NCBI RefSeq assembly: GCF_031432425.1
Contig: NZ_JAVKPH010000017.1
Span: 24,404 to 88,403, forward strand
Reading direction: 5' to 3'
Source: Ruixingdingia sedimenti
GTDB taxonomy: Bacteria; Pseudomonadota; Alphaproteobacteria; Rhodobacterales; Rhodobacteraceae
Length of the DNA: 64,000 nt
A model generated the notes under the pieces. That model ran no database searches and was not told the origin of the DNA. It saw only the letters and a list, made by a program, of their open reading frames with translations. The translations under genes were made by a program, and so were the position numbers. Numbering within the stretch: the first letter of the stretch is position 1; the number at the start of each line of letters is the position of its first letter. Of this stretch, positions 17,686 through 26,465 are shown one piece after another.

Positions 17686-18396
17686 TCAGGGCGCCAGCAG
17701 CGCGCGCATCCAGGGCACGGGCGAGGGCGACATCAGCGTCACCCGGTTGGCGCGGATCAGGGGTGCGGTCGCCGCGCGGGCGGCAACCCAGGCGGGATGG
17801 CCGGCGCGGGCCGCCTGATGGGCGCGGAAGGCCGCCATGTCGGGGAAAAGCCGCAGTTCCAGCACCCGGTGCAGCTCTCCGGTCAGCGACTGGAACATGC
17901 CCACCAGCCCTTCGGCCTCCACCCCGCCCGCCGCGGCGCAATCGCGCAGCGCCGCCCACCAGGCGGGGCCGGTGCCGGGCATCAGGTCCACCGTTTCCTC
18001 GGCCAGCACCGCCGTTTGCGCATCGAACGGCCCGAGACCCGGTTGCCCCGGCCGCCAGTCGCGCCCGGCGTGCCACAGGGGGCTCAGCGCCGCATCGGGC
18101 GCCGGGGTGAAGAAGGCGTTTTCCTGTGCGCGCAGCAGGGCCCGCGCCTTGCCGTAATATTCCCCCCGCCCCGGCACCGCCTGGTTCGCCGCCACCCGCG
18201 CCCGCCAGTCGGCGAAATCGTCATAGCGTTGCAGGTGCACGACCTGTTCCGCGGGGCCGGCCTGCACCTCGAAATAGCCCAGGTTGCATTCCAGATAGCC
18301 CTGGATCTGGTCCGGCCGGTTCCAGTCGTGCTGGAGCGCCCAGAACTCGGCCCCGCAGCCCCGGCGCAAGGTATAGGCCCGGCGTTCGATCAGCAT
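17686..18396 (-). CDS. NIPSNAP-family protein
   Basis: A 236-residue protein with two ferredoxin-like NIPSNAP halves (from MLIERRAYTLRRGC and from FDAQTAVLAEETVDL, the second ending in a VLELRLFPDMAAFRAHQ stretch). Such dimeric alpha/beta-barrel domains occur as small monooxygenase-like or binding proteins, but bacterial NIPSNAPs have no firm biochemical role. GGGGAGGAT immediately precedes the start. It is divergent from the TIM-barrel gene at 18520. Two more NIPSNAP genes lie at 23.0-24.4 kb. Confidence 0.75.
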   Translation of the reverse strand: MLIERRAYTLRRGCGAEFWALQHDWNRPDQIQGYLECNLGYFEVQAGPAEQVVHLQRYDDFADWRARVAANQAVPGRGEYYGKARALLRAQENAFFTPAPDAALSPLWHAGRDWRPGQPGLGPFDAQTAVLAEETVDLMPGTGPAWWAALRDCAAAGGVEAEGLVGMFQSLTGELHRVLELRLFPDMAAFRAHQAARAGHPAWVAARAATAPLIRANRVTLMSPSPVPWMRALLAP

Positions 18397-18519
18397 CGCA
18401 TCCTCCCCGTTCTTTTGCCGCCGATGCTAGGCCCCGCCCGCCGCCCGCGCTTCCCCGCCCGGGGGGACGCCGGGCCATGCGCTTTTGCCGCAGGATGGGG
18501 AAAACGGAAGAGGGATGGC

Positions 18520-19320
18520 ATGCGACCCCTGTGCATCGACTGGCTGACCGCGCCCGAACTCGACGCCCCCGGCCTTGTGCGCGCCGCCGCCGCCAACGGG
18601 GTGGAACGCGTCAGCCTGATGGTGCAGACGATGTATCCCTTCGCCGACCGGACCCTGTTGGGCGACACCGCCGCGCGGCGCGAAACCCGGCGGCTCTGCC
18701 GCGATCTCGGCGTCAGGGTCGACTGCATGGAGGTGCTGCGCCTGCATGGCGACACCGACCCGCAGAGCCTGCGCCCGGCCTTCGACAGCGGCGCCTATCT
18801 GGATGCGCGCACCGCGGTGGTGCTGGCCTTCGACCCCGATGAATCGCGGCTGGCCGATCTGATGGCGCTGACCTGCGAGGTGGCGGCGGACTACGGCATC
18901 GCCGTGGTCACGGAACTCAACCGCCGCTTCACGCTGAAATCGCTGGAGGATGCGGCGCGGCTGATCGGCCGGATGGGGCGGGACGACCTCGGCGTGCAGA
19001 TCGATTCGATGCATTTCTACCGCTATGGCAGCAAGACCGGTGACATCGCCCCCCATGCCCATCTGATCGCCCGCGCGCAGATCTGCGACGGGCCGCTGGC
19101 CGGGCCCGAATCCGCGCATGACCAGATGATCGAGGGGCGCACCAACCGCCTGCTGCCCGGCGAGGGCGAACTGCCGCTGGCCGGCTGGCTGGCGGAAATC
19201 CCGCGCGATGTGGTGGTGGCGCTGGAAAGCCCCTTCCTGCGGCTGGAGGTGCACGAACGCCTGCGCCGCGGCGTCGCGCGGCTGCGCGCGCTGGTGGCGC
19301 AGGTGGACGGCCAGCCGTGA
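18520..19320 (+). CDS. Xylose isomerase-like TIM-barrel protein (AP endonuclease family 2)
   Basis: A 266-residue sugar isomerase/epimerase-like TIM barrel. Metal-ligand-like acidic and His residues are visible in VVTELNRRF, VQIDSMHFYRYG and VVALESPF. The ATG at 18520 gives a normal family length; the frame stays open far upstream but overlaps the divergent NIPSNAP gene. Substrate unknown. It leads a plus-strand group with a P450 and an iron-type alcohol dehydrogenase, so a role in a catabolic pathway is likelier than sugar metabolism (inference). Confidence 0.72.
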   Translation: MRPLCIDWLTAPELDAPGLVRAAAANGVERVSLMVQTMYPFADRTLLGDTAARRETRRLCRDLGVRVDCMEVLRLHGDTDPQSLRPAFDSGAYLDARTAVVLAFDPDESRLADLMALTCEVAADYGIAVVTELNRRFTLKSLEDAARLIGRMGRDDLGVQIDSMHFYRYGSKTGDIAPHAHLIARAQICDGPLAGPESAHDQMIEGRTNRLLPGEGELPLAGWLAEIPRDVVVALESPFLRLEVHERLRRGVARLRALVAQVDGQP

Positions 19321-19448
19321 CGTCACGTCATGTCCCCTTGGCGGGGGAAGGGCCCGGGTGGGGGGGCTGGCCATATGGCGCTTGAAGCGGCCCCGCCGCA
19401 CCCGGATCCGGCCCGGACCGGACCGGAAACAGACAGGAGGAGGTACCC

Positions 19449-20723
19449 ATGACCAGCCCGACCGCCACCGGCACCTGCCCGTTCCACACCGCAGGCGGGG
19501 AAAAACCCGTCGGCCCCCTGCCCTATTACCGCGACACGCTCTATGCCGAACAGGCGGCGGCGCGGGCGGAAATGCCGGTCTATTACGTCCCCGACCTCGA
19601 CTACTGGGTGGTGACGAAATACGAGGATTGTTTCCGCATCCTCAACGATCACGAGCATTTCAATTCCGTCAACGTCGCCGAACGCCCTGTGCCGCTGCAT
19701 CCCGATGCGATCAAGATCCTGCAAGAGGGCGGCTTCGCGCCGGAACCGAGCCAGGCGAGCCTGTCGGCCCCGCGCCATACCCGCATCCGCAACGCGATGA
19801 ACTCCATCCTCAACGTCAAGACCTTCCTGCCGCTGGAACCGCAGATCCGCGCGCTGACGGTCGAGATGCTTGACAGGTTCGAGGGCCGCAACCGCGTGGA
19901 CCTGCTGGAGGAACTGACCTACGAGCTGCCCGCGCATGTGATCTTCCTCATCCTCGGCATCCCGTCCAAGGACGTGCAGGCGGTCAAGACCTGGGCCGGC
20001 AACCGCACGGTGATCGACTTCAGCCCGTCCACGACCGAACAGCAGATCGACGGGGCGAAGAACCTCGTCGCCTACTGGAAATACATCAAGGCGCTGGTGC
20101 AGGACCGGCTGGAAAACCCGCGCGACGATTTCACCAGCCGCCTGCTGGAATGGCGCAATGGCGATGACGGGATCCTGACGCTGAACGAGATCGCGACGCT
20201 GACCTATTCGCTGTCCTTCGCGGGGCACGAGACGACGACGAACCAGCTGACCAACCTGATCCGCGAACTGATGCACCAGCGCGCGGCCTGGGATGCGATC
20301 TGCGCCGATCCCAAGCAGATCCCGAACGTGATCGAGGAGGGGCTGCGGCTGGACGGGTCGGTCATCCACTGGCGGCGCACGGTGATCAAGGATACCGAAC
20401 TGTCGGGCGTCGCGCTGCCCGCGGGGGCGCGGCTGATGATGTCCTTCGCCGCCGCCAACCGCGACCCCGACCAGTTCCCCGAACCCGACCTGCTGGACCC
20501 CGCGCGCAAGAACGCGCGCAAGCAACTGACCTTCGGCCACGGGATGCATGTCTGCCATGGCGCGGCGCTGGCGCGGCTGGAAATGAAGGTGGTGCTGGAG
20601 GAACTGACCAAGCGGTACCCGGACATGCATCTGGCCGCCGACAAGCCGGTGGATCACCTGCTGTCCTACGTGTTCCGCGCCGCGACCGCGCTCTGGGTCG
20701 ATCTGGGGCCGAAGGCGGGGTGA
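19449..20723 (+). CDS. Cytochrome P450 (1)
   Basis: A 424-residue soluble bacterial-type P450 hydroxylase. The I-helix oxygen-activation motif AGHETTTN (~258), the K-helix EEGLR and the heme loop FGHGMHVCHG with axial C369 are all intact. GGAGGAGG lies just ahead of the ATG. It follows the TIM-barrel gene by 128 bp. No ferredoxin or ferredoxin reductase gene is adjacent, so electrons must come from elsewhere (the fpr at 2.99 kb is one option). The family subclass and substrate cannot be assigned by eye. Confidence 0.93.
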   Translation: MTSPTATGTCPFHTAGGEKPVGPLPYYRDTLYAEQAAARAEMPVYYVPDLDYWVVTKYEDCFRILNDHEHFNSVNVAERPVPLHPDAIKILQEGGFAPEPSQASLSAPRHTRIRNAMNSILNVKTFLPLEPQIRALTVEMLDRFEGRNRVDLLEELTYELPAHVIFLILGIPSKDVQAVKTWAGNRTVIDFSPSTTEQQIDGAKNLVAYWKYIKALVQDRLENPRDDFTSRLLEWRNGDDGILTLNEIATLTYSLSFAGHETTTNQLTNLIRELMHQRAAWDAICADPKQIPNVIEEGLRLDGSVIHWRRTVIKDTELSGVALPAGARLMMSFAAANRDPDQFPEPDLLDPARKNARKQLTFGHGMHVCHGAALARLEMKVVLEELTKRYPDMHLAADKPVDHLLSYVFRAATALWVDLGPKAG

Positions 20724-20840
20724 TCCCGCCCCCCGGGCCGGGCGCCATGGGCCGGAGGTGACGGGCCGAAGGAGGGGGGGCCGAAGGACGGGGGGCGGGC
20801 CGCACCGCCCGCTTCTCGCATCGACCAACGGAGGCGATCC

Positions 20841-21977
20841 ATGCAGACCGGCGATTACACCACCCCGGCGCGGCAGCGCGTGATCTATGGCCAGCCGGTG
20901 GCGGCGGCACTGCCCGCGGCGCTCGCGGGCCTTTCGCGCGTGGCGCTGGTGACGACGGCCAGCCTGAACCGCCCCGGCGGGCTGGCCGACCGGGTGGAGG
21001 CCGCGCTCGGCCCCGCCTGCGCGGGCCGCTTCGCCGCGATCCGCGCCCATACCCCGCGCGGCGATGTGGTGGCGCTGGCGCGGTTCCTGCGCGAAACCGG
21101 GGCGGAGGGCGTCGTCTCGGTCGGCGGCGGGTCGGTCTGCGATGCGGTCAAGATCGCGCGGCTGCTGCTGGCCAACGATGTCCATGAGGCGGCGGGCATG
21201 GACCGCCTGCGCGCGCCCGCAGCCATCGAAGGGCCGCGGATCCCCTATGCCTGCATCCCCACCACGCTGTCGGCCGGCGAATACACCGCCTATGCGGGAT
21301 CCACCGACGAACGCGGGCCGCTGAAAGAGGCCTATCACCACCCGATGCTTGCCGCGGAAACGGTGATCCTCGACCCCGCGATGACGCTGGCCACACCGCG
21401 CGATCTGTGGTTCAGCACCGCCATCCGCGCCGTCGACCACGCCGCCGAGGCCTTCTGCGCCGCCAACACCACGCCCATGGCCGAGGCGACGAGCCTGCAT
21501 GCCCTGCGCCTGCTGTTCCGCGCCCTGCCCCGGCTGGCCGAGGCGCCCGGGGACATCGGGGCCCGGCTCGATGCGCAACTGGGCGCCTGGCTGTCGATCC
21601 AGGGCTTCTGCGCCGGGGTGGATCTGGGCGGCAGCCATGCCATCGGCCATGCGCTCGGCGGTACCGCGGGGATGAGCCACGGCCATACCTCCTGCGTGAT
21701 GCTGCCGCATGTGCTGCGCTGGAACGCCGCCGTGAACGCCGGCCGCCAGCAGGCCATCGCCGAGGCCGCGGGCGCCCCCGACCGCCCCGCCGCCGATCTG
21801 GTGGCGGAACTGGTGGCCCGCCTCGGCCAGCCCGGCCGGCTGCGCGACGCGGGCGTGGCGCGCGAGATCCTGCCCAAGGTCGCCGCCGCCGCCCTGCACG
21901 ACCCCTGGATCGCCACCAACCCCCGCCCGCTCGGCGGCGAGCCCGGCATCCGCGCGATGCTCGAGGCCGCCTGGTAG
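20841..21977 (+). CDS. Iron-containing alcohol dehydrogenase, maleylacetate reductase-like
   Basis: A 378-residue group III dehydrogenase. NAD site VSVGGGSVCDAVK (~95) and the IPTTLSAGEYTAYAG stretch are typical of the maleylacetate reductase branch. Metal ligands are visible in IRAVDHAAEAF, GGSHAIGHALGG and MSHGHTSCVMLPH. An AGGCGATCC leader precedes the ATG. No ring-cleavage dioxygenase that would make maleylacetate is in the window, so the true substrate may be another keto acid or alcohol. It follows the first P450 on the same strand, and repeat element R2 lies after it. Confidence 0.82.
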   Translation: MQTGDYTTPARQRVIYGQPVAAALPAALAGLSRVALVTTASLNRPGGLADRVEAALGPACAGRFAAIRAHTPRGDVVALARFLRETGAEGVVSVGGGSVCDAVKIARLLLANDVHEAAGMDRLRAPAAIEGPRIPYACIPTTLSAGEYTAYAGSTDERGPLKEAYHHPMLAAETVILDPAMTLATPRDLWFSTAIRAVDHAAEAFCAANTTPMAEATSLHALRLLFRALPRLAEAPGDIGARLDAQLGAWLSIQGFCAGVDLGGSHAIGHALGGTAGMSHGHTSCVMLPHVLRWNAAVNAGRQQAIAEAAGAPDRPAADLVAELVARLGQPGRLRDAGVAREILPKVAAAALHDPWIATNPRPLGGEPGIRAMLEAAW

Positions 21978-22010
21978 CGCACCCGCCCTGCCGCCGGGTG
22001 GCGTCGAGGA

Positions 22011-22157
22011 CGGCGCCGGGGGCCAGCCCCCGGACCCCCGGGATATTTATGGACAGAAAGTGAAAGGGGCAATTTTCTCTTCGGACAGAACCCTTTGCGG
22101 CTTCACCTTTTCAAAAATACTCCGGGGATCCGGGGGCTGGCCCCCGGCGCTGCCCCC
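22011..22157. repeat. Palindromic intergenic element R2
   Basis: Left arm 22011-22049 (GGGGGCCAGCCCCCGG hairpin then CCCGGGATATTTATGGACAG). The right arm about 22097-22157 in inverted orientation begins GCGGCTTCACCTT and passes through AAATACTCCGGGG into the same GC hairpin. It sits between convergent genes (iron ADH and SDR). Confidence 0.8.
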
Positions 22158-22195
22158 TCCATCACCCCGCCGCCGGGGGTAAAGCCCCGTATGGC

Positions 22196-22987
22196 TCAGC
22201 CGTTCGCCGGATGGACCTCGGGCGGGAACCAGCCCGAGGACAGCGCCATGTTGCCGCCGTCGACCGGCATGATCACCCCGGTGACATAGGATGCCTCGTC
22301 CGAGGCGAGGAAGGCCATCACGGTGGCCTGTTCGCGCGGATCCGCGCCGCGGCCCAGGGGCGTCTTGCGGGCGCGGAGCGCGAAACGGTCGGGTTCCTCC
22401 TTCGTCACCGCCTCGAAGATGCCGGTCATGGTGAAGCCGGGGCAGATGCAGTTCACGCGGATGTTGTGGCGCGCCCATTCCACCGCCAGCGACTTGGTGA
22501 TGCCCACCACGCCGTGCTTGGCGGCGATATAGCCGATGTCGTTGGGATGCGCGACCAGCCCGCTGAGCGACGAGACGTTCACGATCGCGCCCTTGCGGTT
22601 GGGGATCATGCTCTGCCTGGCCACCTCGCGGCAGAAATAATAGGTGCCGCTCATGTTGACGCCGACCATCTCGTCCCAGACGTCATAGGATTCTGCCGGG
22701 CCATAGGCGGCATAGCCCGCGACGTTGAACAGCATGTCGACGCGGCCGAAGTCGTGCACCGCCTGCGCGGTGGCCTCGGCCACGAAGGCGCGGTCGCCGA
22801 TGCTGCCGGGAATCGCCAGCACCTGCCCGCCAGCATCGCGGATCTCGTCGGCCACCGTAGCGAGGCCCTTTTCGTTCACATCGTTGATGACCACGGCGGC
22901 GCCGCGTTCGGCCATCAGCCGGGCGGTCGCCCGCCCCATGCCGGATGCCGCGCCGGTGACGATGGCGGTCTGGTTGTCGAAACGCAT
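22196..22987 (-). CDS. SDR-family oxidoreductase (1)
   Basis: A 263-residue classical short-chain dehydrogenase. The cofactor motif TGAASGMG is at residues ~12-19, the NVAG strand at ~88, and the catalytic Ser (NVSSLSG) and Tyr/Lys (GYIAAKHG) are present. The terminal VDGG is normal. It is the last gene of a six-gene minus-strand unit (dctP, aroE-like, P450, two NIPSNAP, SDR) and starts 9 bp after the preceding NIPSNAP stop. It probably oxidises an alcohol made by the P450 of the same unit (inference). Confidence 0.9.
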   Translation of the reverse strand: MRFDNQTAIVTGAASGMGRATARLMAERGAAVVINDVNEKGLATVADEIRDAGGQVLAIPGSIGDRAFVAEATAQAVHDFGRVDMLFNVAGYAAYGPAESYDVWDEMVGVNMSGTYYFCREVARQSMIPNRKGAIVNVSSLSGLVAHPNDIGYIAAKHGVVGITKSLAVEWARHNIRVNCICPGFTMTGIFEAVTKEEPDRFALRARKTPLGRGADPREQATVMAFLASDEASYVTGVIMPVDGGNMALSSGWFPPEVHPANG

Positions 22988-22996
22988 CGGGGTTCC

Positions 22997-23677
22997 TCAG
23001 GGTTGGGGATGGGGGGCGAAATCGGCGCGCGCCCGGCCATAGGGCGCGGGGCGCAACAGGAAGGCGTCGTGCGGGGGGCCGGCGGGTTCATCCGCCGCGC
23101 CATGGGCGGCAAGCGCGGTCACATCGCGCCACGCGGTGACGCTGACCAGCCGCTGCACCGGCGCGCCGATGATGGTTTCGAACACGCCCAGAATCTGCCC
23201 GCCCGCGGCCTGCATGGCGTCGAGCTGCCCGGCCACCTGTGCCTGCGCCGTCGCGCGGTCCTGCCCGGACAGATCGTGGCGGCGCAGTTCGTAGATGCCG
23301 TCCACCAGCCCGCCACCATCCGCCGATCCGGCCCCGCGATAGCGCGCCCACAGGGCCGCGGCGCGCATGAAGGCGATATGCGCGCGTTCCACACGCTGTT
23401 CGCCCTGATAGTTCGCCGTCATCTTCGCGATCCATTCCGGGTCGGAATAGAACGCGCCCCAGGCCCGCATGCGGTCGTCGAGGTTCCGCCAGCGCAGAAG
23501 ATAGCCGTAGATCGGCCCGAACGGCCCGCCCACGCCCTCGTAATGCATCAGCGGCACGTCGAACCCGTGGCGGCGGAACAGCGGCGGCACATCCTCGCCC
23601 ATCTGCTGCGACAGGCCCTGCCAGCGCGCCTGCGCGGTTTCGTAGATGCGCAGTTCGTAGAAATCGTCGTCCTGCAT
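22997..23677 (-). CDS. NIPSNAP-family protein (2)
   Basis: A 226-residue two-domain NIPSNAP-like protein. The first half begins FYELRIYETAQARW and includes GYLLRWRNLDDRMRAW, and the second begins GIYELRRHDLSGQ with a VTAWRDVTALAAH strand-helix. The ATG at 23677 overlaps the upstream NIPSNAP stop (TAATG), so the pair is translationally coupled and may form a heteromer. Function unknown; the position between a P450 and an SDR points to a substrate-handling or monooxygenase-like part in the pathway. Confidence 0.75.
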   Translation of the reverse strand: MQDDDFYELRIYETAQARWQGLSQQMGEDVPPLFRRHGFDVPLMHYEGVGGPFGPIYGYLLRWRNLDDRMRAWGAFYSDPEWIAKMTANYQGEQRVERAHIAFMRAAALWARYRGAGSADGGGLVDGIYELRRHDLSGQDRATAQAQVAGQLDAMQAAGGQILGVFETIIGAPVQRLVSVTAWRDVTALAAHGAADEPAGPPHDAFLLRPAPYGRARADFAPHPQP

Positions 23678-24375
23678 TACGGGGCCTCCACGGGTTGCAG
23701 CAGGATCGGTTCCACCAGCCCGATCAGGCGGCGGCGGTGGCGGGCGCGTTCGGCCAGCCGCCGGGCGCCGGTATCGGCGCGGGCGTCGAGTGCCAGCCAG
23801 ACATCCGCCGGCAGCACGCCCGGGGGCCAGGCGAAGGTGGCCGCGATCAGCGGGCGTTCGGGGCCGATGGCGATCTCGTAAAGCCCGGTCGGCTGTGCCC
23901 CGGCCTCTTGCGCCGCCGCAAGGTCGTGGTCGGCAAGCGCCTGCGCCGCCTCTGCCACCGAACCGTTCAGGGCACGGTAAAGGCGCATCTCGTGCAGGCC
24001 CCCCGCGACCGTCGCGGGGCCGACCCGCCCGGCGCCTGCGGGGGAATCGATCAGGATCCAGCTTTCGGCATCGCGGATCAGGCCGCGCGCGCCATCCCAC
24101 AACTGCCCCCGCGCCGCCGGCGTATCCAGCCATGCGCCGAGCGCCGCCTGCCGGTCGGTCAGCGAGGGCCAGCGGGTCAGCGTCACCAGCCCCGGGCCCC
24201 GGCTGCCGAGGCGCACCGTCCAGACGCCTTCGGGCGCGGGCACGCCTGCCGCCGCACGCCCCGGCGCGCTGTCCAGATGCCAGGCGCGCAGGTCCGCGAT
24301 GGCGCGGCCCGGGGCCAGCATGTCGAACCGCAGTTCGAACAACTGCCGCTTCGTCGTATCAAGCCATGTCGTCAT
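23677..24375 (-). CDS. NIPSNAP-like protein (3)
   Basis: A 232-residue relative of the two other NIPSNAP proteins: QLFELRFDMLAPGRAIADL opens the first domain and GGLHEMRLYRALNGSV and GLYEIAIGPERPLI open later strands. It is more divergent than its neighbour, and Ala/Arg-rich. It lies 9 bp after the P450 stop and is coupled to the next NIPSNAP by a one-base overlap. No catalytic residues can be named. Confidence 0.65.
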   Translation of the reverse strand: MTTWLDTTKRQLFELRFDMLAPGRAIADLRAWHLDSAPGRAAAGVPAPEGVWTVRLGSRGPGLVTLTRWPSLTDRQAALGAWLDTPAARGQLWDGARGLIRDAESWILIDSPAGAGRVGPATVAGGLHEMRLYRALNGSVAEAAQALADHDLAAAQEAGAQPTGLYEIAIGPERPLIAATFAWPPGVLPADVWLALDARADTGARRLAERARHRRRLIGLVEPILLQPVEAP

Positions 24376-24384
24376 CGCCCGCCC

Positions 24385-25587
24385 CTACCGCAGCCGCAGC
24401 GGCAGCGCCGCCAGTTGCCGCATCTGGTTCACCGGCTGGTAGACTGGCGGCCCGGCCAGCGTCATCGTCTCGAACGCCCGCGACAGCGCGGTCAGGATCA
24501 CATCGGCCTCGTGCCGCGCCAGCATCTGGCCCAGGCACATATGCGTGCCATGCCCGAACGACACATGGATGCCCGCCGTATCGCGCGAAAGGTCATAGCG
24601 GTCGGGCGCGTCGAACTTGCGCGGGTCGCGGTTGGCGGCGCCCAGAAAGACGCCGATCTTGGCATCCTTCGGCAGGCGGATGCCCGAGACATGGGTTTCC
24701 CGCGTCGTGGTGCGGTAGATCATCTGGAACGGCGCCTCCAGCCGGATCGCCTCTTCCACCGCCACACGGGCCAAGCCGCTGTCGGCGCGCAGCCGCGCCC
24801 ATTGGTCGGGGTTGCGCGCCAGCAGGTGGAGCGTGTGCGACAGCGAGGTGATGGTGCTGTCCGTCCCGCCCCCGACGAAGGTCAGCAGCATGTTGGCGGC
24901 CACGCCGGGCTCGATCTCGCCCCGGTCCTCGCATGCGTAGAGCAGTTCGCCGATGGAACCGGGCGCGACCGATTCCCGCCGCGTCAGGCCCTGGAACCAG
25001 TCCAGATAGGGTTCGGCGCGTTTCATCGATTCGCGCAGGGTCTCGTTGTCGGGGCCGACCTGGTTGAAGCGCATGTTGGAAATCGCCATCGTGTTGTCGC
25101 GCGGCAGCGCGATCCCCACGGCGCCGGAAAAGGCGCGCAAGACGAAGGCTTCGGCGATGTCGCGCACGCCGTCGATGGTATCGGCCTGCCGCAATTCCTC
25201 GATCAGGTCTTCGGCCACGGTCTCGAACCCCTGCCGCCAGCCGCGGATCTTGATGGGCGACAAGAGCCGCGACAGCACCCCGCGCAGGGCGGTGTGCTGC
25301 GGCGGGTCGACCTCGTTCAGGCGGTTCGGGATGCGGAAGTTGCCGGGCTTGCGGATATCCTGGATCCCCACCCCGCCGGTCGAGGTGAAGCGGCCGGGAT
25401 CGGACAGGATTTCCAGCCCCTCGGCATGCCGGCCGGTGGCATAGACGCCATGCGCGGTCAGGCGGACGACGGGGGCCAGTTCCCGCAGGGTGTGCTGGAA
25501 CGGATAGGGGTTCATCAGGACGGGGACCGAATAGGGGTCGATGTCCAGATCGGGGGCCTCTGTCAGGGGGTGGTCAAGCTGGGTCAT
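24385..25587 (-). CDS. Cytochrome P450 (2)
   Basis: A 400-residue P450 with an intact heme loop VSFGHGTHMCLGQ (axial C351) and K-helix EEAIR. Its I-helix reads LLTFVGGGTDSTITS, giving GGGTDST where the first P450 has AGHETTT. That makes its oxygen-activation acid/alcohol pair D-S rather than E-T, so the two P450s are not recent duplicates. It sits inside the dctP-aroE-P450-NIPSNAP-NIPSNAP-SDR unit, 15 bp from the AroE-like stop. No redox partner gene is nearby. Confidence 0.92.
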   Translation of the reverse strand: MTQLDHPLTEAPDLDIDPYSVPVLMNPYPFQHTLRELAPVVRLTAHGVYATGRHAEGLEILSDPGRFTSTGGVGIQDIRKPGNFRIPNRLNEVDPPQHTALRGVLSRLLSPIKIRGWRQGFETVAEDLIEELRQADTIDGVRDIAEAFVLRAFSGAVGIALPRDNTMAISNMRFNQVGPDNETLRESMKRAEPYLDWFQGLTRRESVAPGSIGELLYACEDRGEIEPGVAANMLLTFVGGGTDSTITSLSHTLHLLARNPDQWARLRADSGLARVAVEEAIRLEAPFQMIYRTTTRETHVSGIRLPKDAKIGVFLGAANRDPRKFDAPDRYDLSRDTAGIHVSFGHGTHMCLGQMLARHEADVILTALSRAFETMTLAGPPVYQPVNQMRQLAALPLRLR

Positions 25588-25602
25588 GGGTCCTCGCGGG
25601 GG

Positions 25603-26400
25603 TCAGAAGCCCCAGAAACGCATCATCTCGCCGCGCTGGCCGTCGGCCATGGCGCGGAAATCGAAGGTGCGGCAGCCGAAGGACTGGGCCTGCCGCACGA
25701 AGGGGGTCGGGGGCTTCGGCACGATGTCCACGACCACCGTGGCGGGGTCGAGCCGGGCAAAGGCCGCGGGCAGCGGGTCGGCCGGGTCCATGCCCATGGG
25801 CGTGGCGTTGACGATCAGGTCATGGCCCGCGGGGTGGGGCGCGCCGCGCGCGGCCCGGCAGGCGGGATAGGCCGCAGCCACGCCCGCCGCCACGCGGTCG
25901 GCCCGCGCGGTATCGAGGTCCACCAGCGTCAGCGCGGCGGCGCCCGCCTCGGCAAAGGCGAAGGCGACGGCGGTGCCCGCGCCGCCGGTGCCGATCAGCA
26001 GCACCCGGCGGCCCTTCAGGTCCACGCCCCCCTCGGCCAGCCCCGCGACAAGGCCCCGCCCGTCGAGGATATCGCCCGACCAGCCGCCATCGCCGTCGCG
26101 CCGCATGATGTTGATCGCGCCGACATGGGCGGCGGCGGGCAGAACGCGGTCCACCACCGCCAGCGCCTCTGCCTTGAAGGGATAGGTCACGATCAGCCCG
26201 TGGAAATTCGGCATCGCCATCAGCGCGCGGGCGGTGTCGGCGAACCGGCCCGCGGGCACGTGCAGCGGCACCACCACCGCATTCGCGCCCCCCGCCGCCA
26301 GCCGGGGGTTGAGCGCCTGCGGCGTCTGCGTCTGGCGGATCGGATCGCCCGCGATGGCGTAAAGACGGGTGTCACCGTCGATGAAGGGCATGTCGGGCAT
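25603..26400 (-). CDS. AroE-like (shikimate dehydrogenase family) protein, atypical
   Basis: A 265-residue member of the shikimate/quinate dehydrogenase family. The NADP fold LLIGTGGAGTAVAFAFAEAG (~130) and the catalytic-Lys region VTYPFK (~65) are kept. The shikimate-binding SxS motif is replaced by TQT and the GAVNT...GxNTD region reads GAINIM...WSGDILDG. The changed substrate site and the catabolic operon argue against a biosynthetic aroE. Start at 26400 (MPDMPFIDG); the frame is open further upstream but runs into an intercistronic hairpin. It probably acts on a cyclic hydroxy acid (inference). Confidence 0.75.
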   Translation of the reverse strand: MPDMPFIDGDTRLYAIAGDPIRQTQTPQALNPRLAAGGANAVVVPLHVPAGRFADTARALMAMPNFHGLIVTYPFKAEALAVVDRVLPAAAHVGAINIMRRDGDGGWSGDILDGRGLVAGLAEGGVDLKGRRVLLIGTGGAGTAVAFAFAEAGAAALTLVDLDTARADRVAAGVAAAYPACRAARGAPHPAGHDLIVNATPMGMDPADPLPAAFARLDPATVVVDIVPKPPTPFVRQAQSFGCRTFDFRAMADGQRGEMMRFWGF

Positions 26401-26427
26401 GATCGTCCTGCGGTCTGGAATACGGAT

Positions 26428-26455
26428 GGCGCGCGGGACCGGGGCCCCGCGCGCC
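26428..26455 (-). other. Intercistronic stem-loop between dctP and aroE-like gene
   Basis: A perfect 10-bp GC stem (26428-26437 with 26446-26455) and an 8-nt loop in the 65-bp gap, with no T-tract. Hairpins at this spot after solute-binding-protein genes often protect the upstream message and lower downstream expression; that role is inferred here. Confidence 0.5.
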
Positions 26456-26465
26456 GGTGCCGGCA

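Noticed and set aside
20724..20840. Short G-rich repeats (GGGCCGAAGGA units) as a regulatory array or G-quadruplex
   Set aside because: Only two or three imperfect units in a very GC-rich gap; no support beyond composition.
19323..21899. An 858-codon open frame on the minus strand
   Set aside because: It lies antisense to the P450 and iron ADH genes, whose frames have complete motifs. A GC-driven absence of stops explains it.
20841..21977. Calling the iron ADH a true maleylacetate reductase in a chloroaromatic pathway
   Set aside because: No hydroxyquinol or chlorocatechol dioxygenase or dienelactone hydrolase is in the window.
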